The translations under genes were made by a program, and so were the position numbers. From positions 518,266,274 through 518,330,273 of the forward strand of contig CM046878.1 in the NCBI GenBank assembly GCA_025667525.1: 64,000 nt of DNA, read 5' to 3'. Of this stretch, positions 11,051-22,699 are shown one piece after another. The stretch is from Glebionis coronaria (lineage: Eukaryota > Streptophyta > Magnoliopsida > Asterales > Asteraceae). The notes below the pieces were generated by a model. That model was given only the letters and a program-made list of their open reading frames with translations. It ran no database searches and was not told the origin of the DNA. The first letter of the stretch is position 1; each line of letters starts with the position of its first letter.

Positions 11051-13278
11051 ATGGCAACTAAAGAATCAAAGTTGAAGAACCTTGTTGTTAACAAGGGTAG
11101 CAGCAGCAATAAAGATGATAACGAAAAAGAAACAAGATCGGTTTTTCCATTTCCTTGGATAAAACTTAACGTTCCCAGAAAGAAAGATAAGAAAATTACG
11201 AATGCTGTTGCTTCTAATGATAGTCATATCGATGAAAAAAAAGAAAATGAAAAAGAAACGAGAATTCATCAAGGCATTCCATTAGATAAACTTAGTATTT
11301 TTGGTCCCAAGAAGAAACTCCTCGTGCTTCCTCTTGGGGGAATTATCGTTCACCGTGCACATCTATGCAAGCCGTGGGACATTCCAAAAACTCGCCAGCC
11401 TGATTTCTCGTATGGAAATTTTTTAGGTGAGTCAAAACCATCATCCTTTTTTTTTGGGCATACCTGGGTTTCTGACCTGACATTGCGAGCCGACTAATCA
11501 CAGGGCGACTACCCTTTTGGATAGTCCGGAGTCATCGCAGGTGAACCTCCGTGGCAAACCATCATTCTTTTTGTCTCAGAATTAGTGTCCATTAGCAAGA
11601 ACACACATTTTAGAGATTATAAAACACCTTTTTAGTTAGCGGAATGACTATTTAACGCTTAGTATTCTCGATACAATGATTGAATGAAAAACTTGAATGA
11701 TCTAACTATAAGGGTATCATATTTCAGCAAAGGGATTATTAACATTTGAATGTATTGACAGTATACAAGAGGCCTTACTGTGAGGAGTTTTTGAAGTTTT
11801 GCATCGAAAGATTTGAAGTGGGAATATGGTCCTCTGCTAGAGAGTTAGTATACTTATATTATAAAAATTAATCTTTTTATTAACTGTATTTTATGTACCT
11901 ATATTTATTGAATTTCATGGATATGTTTCTATTAGGCGAAATATGCAATGGGTTTTGACTAATGTCGTGGGAGAATTGAAAAGCAAGATATTGTTCACTT
12001 GGGTTAGTTTAACTCCATTTATTGCTATGTATAAAGGCTGTGTATGGTTTGCTTATATGATTGCTTATCGATGTTGCTTTTGCACTTGTTAGGATCAAGA
12101 CCAATGCATGGACACGGGGTTCAAGTGTTTGGATATAAATAAAAGAGACAAACCTTTGTTCATTAAAGAACTTAGACATCTATGGGACAACAAGTACTCA
12201 AATCTTCCATGGCGAGATGGAGAATACTCATCGTCTAATACTTTGTTGATCACAGCTGCTGCGAAGGCTCTTCTGAATCCTGTATCACTTCATACTACCT
12301 TTTTTATGCTTAATAGTATGTTAGTTTTATGGATTTTTATATGCATGAGACAGAAACACTTATTGGTGGATTCCTTTTCGATGCAGCCAAACACCGGTAT
12401 TTTTCCTCCAAATTATGATCCTGAGGATAAGGAAGATAATTTTCTAGGTAAGTTGTATTTATTGATTCACAGGGTTTTGGAATTGGCAATGGTTTTGTAA
12501 CAGGTCAAATGGGTAATTTCTTGGTATATGTTGACCCGAAACAATTTTTGTCCAAAATTAGTTTAGGTAATTAATTTTCAAAAATATACGATTGTATTTA
12601 GGGGTGTTATCGGGTCGAGTCGGGATTTGATTTTTGAAAACTCACCCACAACCCGACCCGATAAGGAATCGTGTTATCAGGTTCGAGTGGTATTTGGGGC
12701 GCGTTATGTCGGGGAGGGTAATCGGGTGATACTACAAATGAGCAGCTATTTCAATGATAACCAATTGATTTTTCCAATTTTGTGACAGCTAGTTGATACA
12801 GTTTTTGTCCAATTTGGTTCAGTTTTTAGTATATAAACAGTTCTTCTCTGTTACAGATAATGCATTACTCGTGCTAACCTAATTGTTTTTTAAAAGTTTA
12901 GTTAGGAGGTTTTGTTTCTTTAATTTGCATTATGGATGACCTTCATCAGTTTACCCTAAACATATACGGAGTACTACACTTTTATGAATCTCAGTTTTTA
13001 AAAAAAAAGAAAATATCCCAGAACTTTGTTCCCCTTTTTTTCCTTCGAGTCCGAGTTTCAGTTTTTTTCTGTATTTATTTGAATGCATACAATTCAAATG
13101 GTTCTCTTTCTCTTAGAGCACAGGGAACCATCACTTGGAGTGATGGGTTTTTCGGGTGCCACGTCATCGAAACTCACCCACTCACTCACATGAAAAAAAA
13201 GTGGGGAGTCATCACTCCAAGTGATGGGTGAATGTGGGTCCCACAATACACAGAATACCCCCTTTCTTCTTCCCCAAT

Positions 13279-13322
<44 letters not shown>

Positions 13323-14119
13323 GAAACAAACTCACGCCAAGTGAGTTGAGTCACGCCGGGGCTACACGCCGTGGGTTTTGTGGGTTAGGGGAGTCATCAC
13401 GCGAATCGCGCCGTGGGTTTGGCACCCCACGGCGCCATGGTTCCCTGTGCTCTTATGCACATCATTCCATCTGGTACAATCATGCATGGTGGAGATTCAT
13501 CTGATACAATTACTACACCATTTGGAAACCAGACCTCCCATGCATATTTAATGTTCAGTGTCTAGTATTAGACTGGTGAAATTAGTACTTAAAAAATTCA
13601 ATATTGATTCTCGGGTGGTATCTGGTTGACCTGATAACACTAATGATCTAACCTGAACCCGACCCGCTAATATTTTCGGTTATCGGGCACGGGTCAAAAC
13701 AACCCAATAAGATTTTTTAACCCGATTTAGCCCGAGCCGTTAAGTATCATCGGGTTAGGATCAACCCGACACTACTGACCCCTAATTGTATGTCAAGTAA
13801 CACATATCAAGCTATTTAGCCTGTTTCTTTTTAGCTGTTCCATACTTTTATTCTTTTACCTTTGAATAGTTAGAGATAAAGAAACCACTGTGATGAGTTT
13901 GTAGGTAAATAGGCCAAGCTTAATGATGTTAACTTTTGTGCAAATATGTGATCAGGTCCTGATGGTGAGTTACGGGTGTTTTTGACTGGGCTTGCAGAAG
14001 CTACGGATGTACCAACTTATGTGAAAGATCATCGGATCGGAGACCCCCCTATAACAAATTTGCATCCTCATTGGGCCTATTATTCTGAGGTTATTCGTTC
14101 TACAATTGACAGCAGGTAA
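11051..14119 (+). CDS. FCP1/NIF-like (HAD) phosphatase-fold protein, copy A; likely catalytically dead
   Basis: Six exons give an in-frame 312-residue protein: 11051-11426, 11762-11843, 11936-12002, 12093-12281, 12387-12447 and 13956-14119, all with GT-AG introns. After a low-complexity charged N-terminus (1-85), the FCP1 homology (NIF) domain runs from KKKLLVLPL to the end. The family signs are YKRPYCEEF, FEVGIWSSAR, ELKSKILFTWDQ, KPLFIKELRHLWD, SNTLL, and FPPNYDP with GPDGELRVFL. FCP/SCP enzymes use DxDx(T/V) as nucleophile and acid. Here the first Asp is Pro94 and the third position is Gly96. The acidic pair normally after NTLL is TAA. A conserved fold without phosphatase chemistry is inferred. 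The first intron carries a SINE-like insert and the fifth an hAT element. Neighbouring copies B and C are paralogs. Confidence 0.85.
11445..11555 (-). mobile_element. SINE-like insertion in intron 1 of gene A
   Basis: An insert of 111 bp is flanked by AAACCATCAT at 11435-11444 and 11556-11565. Gene B has a single AAACCATCA at the same intron position and no insert. The insert starts with a T9 run on the plus strand, which is an A-tail on the minus strand, so it is probably a minus-oriented SINE or other short retrocopy. Confidence 0.7.
12599..13784. mobile_element. hAT-type non-autonomous element in intron 5 of gene A
   Basis: The element starts TAGGGGT and ends ACCCCTA. It is flanked by ATTGTATT (12591-12598) and ATTGTATG (13785-13792), an 8-bp target duplication with one mismatch. 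Gene B carries a single ATTGTATG at 22079-22086 at the same intron position, which is the empty site. The ends are rich in CGGGT and ACCCG motifs. No transposase is seen. It contains a nested Harbinger MITE. Confidence 0.85.
13116..13452. mobile_element. PIF/Harbinger (Tourist-like) MITE nested in the hAT element
   Basis: The ends are GAGCACAGGGAACCAT and its reverse complement, at least 16 bases. TTA duplications lie at 13113-13115 and 13453-13455. The 337-bp length and the TTA target fit a Tourist-like MITE. A roughly 30-base A-run near 13290-13319 lies inside. ORFs in it have no support. Confidence 0.9.
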
Positions 14120-14464
14120 GAAAGTAAAAATTGTATGTTACATTAACTGCTAAATAAGAAAATAAAGAATGTGTTACGTATAATGACAAAGAGATACAAG
14201 TCTGATAAAATAATTGTGCAAATTCTCGAATTTGTTCCTGATGTATATGTAATATAAGATGAGTTGCTACAAACTAAAGCTGGGCTTTATTAGAACATGC
14301 AATCTTAAGTATTCTGCTTCTTGTTTGTGAAGTACTCCGTATAACATATGAGTTATGCATTATTACTTAGGTTATTGAATATAGCTACGCTGATTGAACA
14401 GGTACCAGCATATACAAAGCACAACAAAGTTAACCCCAAAATATCAAAAACCGCATATACAAAA

Positions 14465-14690
14465 ATGGCAGCCAAAGATTCAAAGTTGAAGAACCTTGTC
14501 GTTTACAAGGGTAGTAGCAGCAATAAAAATGTTGAGAAAAAAGACAAGATCGATTTTGCCATTTCCATGGATAAATATAGCCTTTGATCCATTGTCCTTC
14601 CTTTTGGGTGTTCATCGTTCACCAGGCCCATTATTCCGACCAACGGGCATTCCAAGAAACTGCAACACTTATTTCACTTGCTAGCATTTT
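14465..14690 (+). pseudogene. Truncated exon-1 relic of FCP-like gene (A')
   Basis: The ATG at 14465 opens MAAKDSKLKNLVV, matching the start of genes A and B, but the reading frame stops at 14587. Sequence related to the rest of exon 1 follows out of frame (CCTTTTGGG, GTTCATCGTTCAC, GGGCATTCCAAGAAA). No later exon follows. The 5' flank carries the same CTGATTGAACAGGTA as the full genes. An equivalent relic follows gene B, so it was part of the duplicated unit. Confidence 0.8.
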
Positions 14691-14912
14691 CTTAGTGAAA
14701 CATAGTTTTGCTATATGTGTATGAGTCGATTCTAGTTGTATACTTGTGGATGGATTGTTTACTTTATATAGTTTTGGTGGACCCAGGTACATTACGGACA
14801 AGTTTCACAAATTTTATTTGGTTTGTGGGTATAAATGATTCAACACCTATCAATCATTTTTTATGTATTTTTTTTGTTTAACTCCACTCCCTTAAAATAA
14901 CACAAATACTAA

Positions 14913-16053
14913 GGCTGGGCGCAACGCGTAGTCTTTTAATCGGTCCCCAGTAGGTCGCGACCGAATCGTCGCGTTGCGGCGATTCGGTCGCCGGTGAAAA
15001 TCGAGGCAAAACGACCCTAGTCGCGATCGGTTCAATTGTGAGAAAGTGTTTGTGTAAAAAAAAAAAAACCTACCCTGTTTCTGTTTAAAAAAAAAAAAAA
15101 AAATTTATATAATTTGTAAATGTAAAAATCTTATATTCGAAAGTTAAAAGTTTATTTAATACTAATAAAACTTGAAAATACTGAAATACAATAGGAAATG
15201 CAATACGATAATAAAAATAAAATTACATAATACGATTAGTCAGTTCCCGGATCCGAATCCGATAACAGACCACAAGGAAACTCCCAACGCAATGTTTCTT
15301 CTTCATCTTCTTCAGCCATAATTTGCGCCTCCCGCTCCCTTCTTTCCCTTTCTTCTTCTTCCTGCATTTGTCTCAACACTTTTTGATCTAGGTATTCTTG
15401 ATACACCTCATTGTCAGTCATTCTGCCATCTGTGAGGTTTGGAATTGGAAAGGGTAGATCGGGCGACTCATTTCTTATTCGGTGTTGTTGCGACGAAGGA
15501 CCGATATGTGTTGTTTGATATCGGGACGAAGAACCAAAGTTATTCAACCATTTAGTATTTTCTTCAATTCTGGCCTCAAATTTTGTCGCCTTTCTTGCGC
15601 AAGATCTCCGGAGGCTAAAATCCAATTCAGCTTGCTTACTAAGATACGTGTCGATAAACTGACGCTCCTGTGGGGAGAGATCACGGCATTTCTTACATGC
15701 CGAGCTCAATTCCCTATTCTCTTCGGACGCAGCATCGAAATCATCACCTAACTTCGTAAGCTGCTCGTAACGTCGTTGTTGTTGAAGTATTTGTCTGTTA
15801 ACTATAGCCTTAATCTCGGCTTCGGTATGTGGGAATGAGCATGCCATTTTTGATTTCTGAATGTGTGTGTGAAAAAACAGAGTTGTGTGTGAAATAACTG
15901 TGTGTGAAAATATGGTATTTATAAAGAAAAAATATTGATTTTAAAAAAAAAAAAAAATTTTTTTTTACTAGGTCGCCGGGTTGTGGCAAATAGGTCGCAC
16001 TAGGTCGCCGACCGAAAAAACTAGGTCGCGACCCCCATGCGTTGTGCCTAGCC
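14913..16053. mobile_element. Harbinger-type non-autonomous element carrying an ORF
   Basis: The ends are GGCTGGGCGCAACGC and, inverted, GGCTAGGCACAACGC (13 of 15 match). They are flanked by TAA at 14910-14912 and 16054-16056. Both subterminal regions are rich in GGTCGCGACC-type motifs. The target and termini fit PIF/Harbinger. No DDE transposase is present, but a 203-codon minus-strand ORF is. Confidence 0.75.
15236..15847 (-). CDS. Unrecognised 203-aa charged protein inside a Harbinger-type element
   Basis: This is an uninterrupted ORF of 203 codons starting MACSFPHTE. It is strongly charged, with a likely coiled coil in the first 120 residues. A CKKCRDLSPQE stretch lies mid-protein. An E/R-rich block (EEEERERREREAQ) sits near residues 163-175, followed by an acidic tail. 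I do not recognise the family. PIF/Harbinger elements often encode a second, Myb-like DNA-binding protein, but no clear SANT tryptophan pattern is visible, so this remains a guess. It fills most of the element, and the surviving frame argues for recent constraint or recent origin. An A/T-rich stretch with a TATTTATAA-like box lies upstream on the minus strand near 15915-15925. Confidence 0.6.
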   Translation of the reverse strand: MACSFPHTEAEIKAIVNRQILQQQRRYEQLTKLGDDFDAASEENRELSSACKKCRDLSPQERQFIDTYLSKQAELDFSLRRSCARKATKFEARIEENTKWLNNFGSSSRYQTTHIGPSSQQHRIRNESPDLPFPIPNLTDGRMTDNEVYQEYLDQKVLRQMQEEEERERREREAQIMAEEDEEETLRWEFPCGLLSDSDPGTD

Positions 16054-16326
16054 TAAATGACAAATTTTCTTGTCTCTCTCCCTTCAACTGCCACCTTAAC
16101 TGAATAAACACCTCTCAGAACCACCATATCACCGGAAAAGAATATCGCCGGATGAAATTGAAATCCGAACAAATCATAAGCTGATCCGGTGGGTTGATGG
16201 CATAAGGACTCTTTTTAAATCTACTCTTACTATCAAATAGTAACCTAAAACCTGACCCGAGAGATAAAAAAACTAATCTACACATATATCTACGAACACG
16301 ACCCATCTCAAACGCAAACCCAGATT

Positions 16327-16440
16327 TGGTCAGATTTTGATGGTGTTAGTGGTCAGACCTTCATGTGGTAGTGGCCGGATCTTGATGGTGTTAGTGGTCG
16401 GATCTTGATGGTTTTAATGGTCAGATCTTGATATGTTGGT
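16327..16440. repeat. Short tandem repeat, about 27-30-bp unit
   Basis: Degenerate copies of GGTCAGATCTTGATGGTGTTA follow one another four to five times. No coding role is apparent. Confidence 0.7.
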
Positions 16441-16639
16441 GATTTTAATAAATACAATATTTGCGAAAATGGAGATAGATCTGAATGAATGGATATGATA
16501 AATGTTAAGTGATGATGAGGGCGGAAAAGTATAAGTGTGATATTAAATTGAGGTGGGTCCCATGTTAGATTATTACATTCACTGTATTTTACTACTTTTG
16601 TGGGTCCTAGAGGCGTCCAAACCACCTGGGTCAACCGAT

Positions 16640-17953
16640 TTGTTGCGATTGTGAGGGCTTAGACTCTTATACCTCCAGCTCTAGAGTGCGACCACCTTGA
16701 AGAGGACAGGGTTTCATGCGTACCCTCCTGGGGTTGCGAGCATGCACAAGACCGAATAGATCCATCTATGCGACAAATAAACAAACAGTCTTAGTAAAAG
16801 GCTTTCGAATACTTACAAAGTATATGGGACTGAAGAAGGACAATCACCCACCCTGGCCGTTGAATTGAGGAATTTGGTCGCCGCGCATCATGAAGTGATG
16901 ACTCAGACCAATTATACATAGGAATGCATCCGGGTACGACCCAAAGGGTATGCGGTTACTATTCAAGGTCTATGCATCTCTTTCGTTGGTACAGTTATAT
17001 GTACAAGGGTCGGGGCGATCAACCTTCCTCAGCGACTTGGAAATATAACATCATCGATCCAGAAGAACTTGTTGTTCCAATTCTTCAACGAATCTAGCGT
17101 GTCCGTATAGCAATAGAGGCGCCCAAGGCATTTGGAAAAGGAAATCCACTCGTGGGTCCAGGCCGGATGAAAGAAAGCACGAAAAAGGTTAATAGTGGGT
17201 TGTATGGCTAATAAACGACAATTTATTTCAAAATTGGATATCTTGGCTACACCTATTTAGTGCCTGATATATGGATTTGGTAGCATATGTATTTGGTAAT
17301 ATACAAGCACGTTTGCCAGAAAAGAAGATAGCAGAACGCAGTTGTTAGCAAACTCAAAAGACCGACTCTATACTCCTACTCTCCTAATGGGGTAGTTTCT
17401 AATATGGAGGTGTCTCCTTGGTACTTCCGAATGGAGCGCCCCCGGAATATGATATTCCGACTTGAACTAATGAAGTTCCTCGTCGTATAATATAGAAGTT
17501 ATCTCAGAAAGTTGCTTCATCACTGTGAACAACAGTTAAGTTAACAATCATGGTGTTTCTACCTTACTTGATCAACTATCGCGCTCTGATTATGAAAAAC
17601 GATTCGTTAATGGAGGTTTTTAAGCTTTTTCACTGTGTGAATCACAGTAAAAATTGGCTCGACGCTTATATATCCTAGGGTTGCACTGTTCACTTTCTCG
17701 GATCATCGACACGTGTCACCTACTTGCAGATCTAACAGTGGAAAAATGAAAAGGTTAGTGAGGTGTTGAACACGTCATAATTACCAAGTTAGTGGACCAC
17801 TTGGATAAAAAAGTGGGTCCCGTGTTTGGTGGGTAAAATTCCAAACGTCTAAGCTACGCTTACAAGTGTGGTTGGTGTTAATTCAGTACGGCTAACTTAT
17901 TTTTTCTAGTCCAGTGGTCGCGATACGACCTGCGACTACTAAACTGGGGGACA
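16640..17953. mobile_element. Decayed 3' internal region of a gypsy/Tat-like element
   Basis: The segment ends in a purine tract, CTGGGGGACA, right before an LTR start at 17954, matching the arrangement at 46747-46760 in the full Tat element. No intact ORF remains and RT or integrase motifs are not seen. The 5' end of the element and its other LTR are missing; 16640 is only an approximate boundary. Confidence 0.5.
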
Positions 17954-18537
17954 TGATGACGTATAATCCTTAGTCGGTCAATATTGTCCTACCCACGTGT
18001 ACTACCCGTATCCAGTCCATAAAAAATGGACTATGACACCGACATTAGTCCAACAGGCCCAATAGAAAGTTGTCGCACGCGGTCTCACGTGGGTCGCACC
18101 TTGGCCGCACGCGGTTAGGGTCATTCAGAATCAATAGTCTAATTAGGACTATGATTCATCCAAGATTAAGAGGATATACACCCTCCTTAATTAGAAGATA
18201 AGGATCTAGTGTATATGGTAATTATCCTCTTCTTGGGTCGCTCGATTCGAGGAACCCAACTAGGATTCCATCGGGTATGAAAGGAACCTCTCGTTCCCAC
18301 TCAAAGGAACGATTCTCATAATCTGTTTACCCTGCCGAATACTAATCATAAACCGATTACTTACTCTCACGCTAGAGTCTAATCATGGGAAACAATCCTA
18401 CGGTAAGCCTAACGGTGCTTTTTCTTAGTGCACATGATCCCAACAATACGATTTACTTGGTGCAAGAGCCGCAGCCTTACACACCCGGATTACCTCTAAT
18501 TCGGGTCAACTAGGTCCAACCAACTTTTGTATGAACA
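17954..18537 (+). repeat. 3' LTR of a Tat-like gypsy remnant
   Basis: It begins TGATGACGTATAATCC and ends TTTTGTATGAACA, like the 587-bp LTRs at 36373 and 46760. It shares with them CGATTACTTACTCTCACG, GGTAAGCCTAACG and CACTTGGTG. The length is 584 bp. It is clearly related but well diverged, so it represents an older insertion or a sister subfamily. Confidence 0.8.
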
Positions 18538-18589
18538 ATAACAAAAAAGAAATTTATACTTATTTTGTACTTATTGGTTGGGCATGTGG

Positions 18590-18845
18590 CACCGAGCAAA
18601 TTCGGTCCGGTCCTCGGTCCGTAATTCTAGACCATTTCATTCCTCAGTCCGGTCCGATCCAGTTCGGTCTTACCAAAAGTTTGTTTATTTTGCCTAATTG
18701 AGATCGGACTGGACCGAAAACCGGACCGACTCGGACCGGAACAGACTATTTCAGTCCGCGTTTTTGGACCAATTCGATTCTTAGTCCAGTCCGGTTTTAA
18801 CCGATCCGGTCCAGTCTGAGTCCGCCGCTCAGCCTTAGTACTATT
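18590..18845. repeat. CGGTCCGG-rich imperfect inverted repeat, possible MITE
   Basis: Both halves carry many GGTCCGGTCC-type motifs in opposite orientation. The outer ends GGGCATGTGGCACCGAGC and (inverted) GGCTGAGCGGCGGACTC are only loosely alike. No target duplication is certain. It lies just after the gypsy LTR. Confidence 0.4.
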
Positions 18846-20043
18846 ACTCATAGTACAAATGAAACTCTCTTACTTAATTTAATGCCTTTTAAAATTTAAC
18901 TTTACAACTTTACATACATATATATTGTGCATGCTTTACAACACAAAACCTTTTATCCGTTACACTATTTTAGTTTCAATTGGTAAGCAATATATATTAA
19001 ATAATAAAATTACGTTTTTAAATAATACGAATTAATATATTAATATGCATATGTATATAATGGTATAAATAATATTTTTTTACATCAAGTTATTCAAAAC
19101 ATTTATTAATGTAAATTTAATATCAAATTTTTATTTGATTATAAACATTTATAATTTTAGAAATTGCATAGATGACATTTATTATTTATGTATATATTTT
19201 AGTAAATTTAATGAAATTTTAATTATTTTGCTAAAAATGTCGCTTAAGAAATATCATACATGCATGTTCCAGGTACAAATTATGTTCACACATTATAATA
19301 ATATCATGACAAAGATTACACTTTAGTAACCTCATAATACTATTGGTTATCTTTTGTAATGCACACATACTTGACATTTTATTATAAAATAATGTACTGT
19401 AACATTATTCCTTAAGATTGTCGCCATGCTTAAAATCATTATCATGAAAATCATGTTATCGAAAAATATTGCCGTCACAATACGCCGGGTATGTGCTAGT
19501 TTTTTTATTAAAAAAGTTAATAATATTAGTACAGACTTTCAGTTTTTGAAAACACAAGATGATAAACCCAAAATTTACCCAAATTGGCTGATAATTAACC
19601 GATGGTCAACTCTCTGGATGTTCATCTTATTGATCTCAACAGTTGACATTGTCACTTCACCTTGATCCTTTTTTCTATTCCAGGTATTCTTATAAATTAC
19701 TGGTCAATAGTCAAAACCCTAAATGAAAATGATATCGTTGGTCATTTGAATGATTTATTCACATAGTGTCTTGTGTTATTAACAACAATTGTTACTTTGT
19801 TAGTCAGAAATATAAAATGCATGTCGAAATTGACATTGATTATCATGTTAATCATACGTAGCTTGTTTGGTAGATAGATATATATATATGATAGAAATTT
19901 GTATTTCTTCCGTCTCGAAAATATACTAAGTTTATAATTTTTAGATGTTTTTATTGTCGATACACTATAATTATGGGAAAAAAGGAGTACTAGAATGTTG
20001 ACATACTTTTTACCATTTGTAAAGTTTTATTTTCTTGCCATTA
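18846..20043. other. AT-rich spacer and start of the gene B duplicated unit
   Basis: Nothing coding is seen to about 19530. From there on the sequence matches the upstream region of gene A, including AGATGATAAACCCAAA and CAGTTGACATTGTCA. Confidence 0.5.
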
Positions 20044-20312
20044 GGCCGGACGGAATGGGCTACATTCTCACGAGTGAGTTGCAAAACTCACGAGTGATTA
20101 CCACCCCTGCCAAAAAAAGTTATATACATGTGGACCCATTTCTTTTTCTTTAATTTAATTTAATTTATTTTATTAGTTTGTGAGTGTGTTGGGTATTTAG
20201 TGGGGTATGACGACGGCCAGTAAGGTTGAAAGGTGGGTTGAGTGTGTGAAGAGAGAAAGCTAAGGTAGCGCTGCCGTGACGGTGGTAAGTTTGTATGCCA
20301 TTCCATCTAGCC
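20044..20312. mobile_element. Harbinger-type MITE upstream of gene B
   Basis: TTA lies on both sides (20041-20043 and 20313-20315). The ends GGCCGGACGGAATGGGCTAC and, inverted, GGCTAGATGGAATGGCATAC match at 14 of 20. The homologous place upstream of gene A (about 10507-10520) lacks the insert. Confidence 0.75.
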
Positions 20313-20597
20313 TTAGTTGAAACCAAAATACTTTTTGTGACCTGTTGAGTCTTATGTTTGAGCAAAATTATGGTACATCAAATGATTTTTAAAATTGGAG
20401 CCTCACTTATCCTTATTTGTGTATGTTCTATTTGATATGATTATGTTTCTTGTTTTTAAGTATGACATTTGAGTTGTCAAATTGCTGTATTTAGTAAGTT
20501 ATTGCATTTAGCTATATTGATTGAACAGGTACATTATATACATGTCACACCAAAGCAAAGCCAATAAGATCAAGTAGGGAGTGCTATTTATACAAAG

Positions 20598-22386
20598 ATG
20601 GCAACTACAGAATCCAAGTCGAAGAACCTTGTTGTTAACAAGGGTAGCAGCAGCAGCAATAAAGATGATAATGAGAAAGAAACAAGATTGGTTTGGCCAT
20701 TTCCTTGGGTAAAACTTAGCATTCCCAAAGAGAAAGTTAAGAAAGTTAAGAAAATTACGAATGCTGTTGCTTCTAATGATAGTCATATCAATAGAAAACA
20801 AGAAAATGAAAAAGAAGCGAGAATTCATCAAAGCATTTCATTAGATAAACTTAATATTCTTGGTCCCAAGAAGAAACTGCTTGTGCTTCCTCTTAGTGGA
20901 ATCATCGTTCACCGTGCACAACGAATCAAGCCATACGCCATTCCAAAAACTCGCCAGCCTGATTTCTCGAATGGATGGTTTTTAGGTGAGTCAAAAGTCA
21001 AAACCATCACTGTTTTTGTCTCAAAATTAGTGTCCATTAGCAAGAACACATTAGAGATTAAAAAAAAACACCATTTCGTTAGCAGAATGACTATTTAACA
21101 TTTACTGTTTTGAGATAGTGATTGAATGAAAAACTTTAGAGATCTAACGACAAGGGTAATTAGGGGTATAATGAAAAGTTGGACGATAATTAAGTGGCTA
21201 TTCCATAAGGGTGTCCTTTCAGCAAAGGGATTATTGACATCTGAACGTATTGGCAGTATACAAGAGGCCTTTCTGTGAAGAGTTTTTGAGGTTTTGCTTC
21301 GAAAGATTTGAAGTGGGAATATGGTCTGCTGCTAGGAAGTTAGTATGCATATATTTTAAGAATTAATCTTATATTAACTGCATTTATCTACATATATTCA
21401 CTGAATTTCATTCATATGTATTTCTATTAGGAAAAATATAAATTGGGTTCTGACTAATGTCGTGGGAGAACTGAAAAGCAAGATATTATTCACTTGGGTT
21501 AGTTTAACTCCATTTGATTGTTATGTATAAAAGCTGTGTATGGTTTGTTTATATGAGGTTATCGATGTTGCTTTTGCACTTGTTAGGATCAAAGCCAATG
21601 CATGGACACGGGGTTCAAGTGTTTGGATAAAAGAGACAAACCTTTGTTCATTAAAGAACTTAGACATCTATGGGACAATAAGGACTCGAATCTTCCATGG
21701 GGTGATGGAGAATACTCGTCGTCTAATACTTTGTTGATCACCGCTGCTGCTAAGGCTCTTCTGAATCCTGTATCACTTCATACTACTTTTTATGCTTGAT
21801 AGTATTTTTATGGGTATATCTATGCATGCATGTACATACACGTATACTTATTGGTGGATTCTGTTTTGATGCAGCCAAACACCGGTATTTTTCCTCCGGA
21901 ATATGATCCTGAGAATAAAGAAGATAATTTACTAGGTAAGGGTTGTATCTATTGATTCACGTGTTTTGGAATCGACGATGGTTTTGTAACAGGTCAAATG
22001 GGTAATTTCTTGGTAAATGTTGAACGGAAACACTTTTTGCCAAAATTAGTTTTGTGTGTCAGAATTCAGAAATATACGATTGTATGACAAGTAACACATA
22101 GTATTAAGCTATTTTACCTATTTGAATAGTTAGAAAAAAATAAACCACTATGATCAGTTTGCAGGTAAATAGACCAAAATCTTGCTTAATGATGTAAACT
22201 TTTGTGCAAATATATTGATCAGGTCCTGATGGCGAGTTACGGGTGTTTTTGAATGGGCTTGCAGAAGCTAAAGATGTACCAACTTATGTGAAAGATCATC
22301 GGATTGGAGACCCCCCTATAACAAAATGGCATCCTGATTGGGCCTATTATTCTATGGTTATTCGTTCTACAAATGACAGCAGGTAA
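20598..22386 (+). CDS. FCP1/NIF-like (HAD) phosphatase-fold protein, copy B; likely catalytically dead
   Basis: Six exons (20598-20985, 21257-21338, 21431-21497, 21587-21769, 21875-21935, 22223-22386) give 314 residues in frame, with the same intron phases as gene A. The NIF domain follows a charged, poorly conserved N-terminus of about 90 residues. Diagnostic stretches are YKRPFCEEF, FEVGIWSAAR, LKSKILFTWDQ, HLWDN and GPDGELRVFL. The nucleophile motif reads LPLSG where active enzymes have DxDx(T/V), and NTLLIT is followed by AAA instead of acidic residues. High similarity to A in exons and introns shows a segmental duplication of roughly 9.5 kb spacing. Intron 5 is 287 bp here against 1508 bp in A because the hAT insertion is absent. 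Confidence 0.85.
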
Positions 22387-22699
22387 GAAGGTAAATATAG
22401 TACTATGTTACATTAACTGCAAATAAAAAGATAAAGTACCTAGAATGACAAAAACATATAAGTCTGATAAAATTTAGTGCAACTTCCCGTATGAGTTGAT
22501 ACTAACGAAAAATGTGCGTTCGATTTATATAAAGAACACGCAGTCTCACGTATTCCACTTCCTGTTTGTGAATGGTAACATATGAGTTATGCATTATTAC
22601 TTAGGTTATTGAATTTAGCTACGCTAATTGAACAGGTATCAGCATAATACACAGCACAGGAAAGTTAACCCCAAAAAGTCAAAAACCAAATATACAAAA

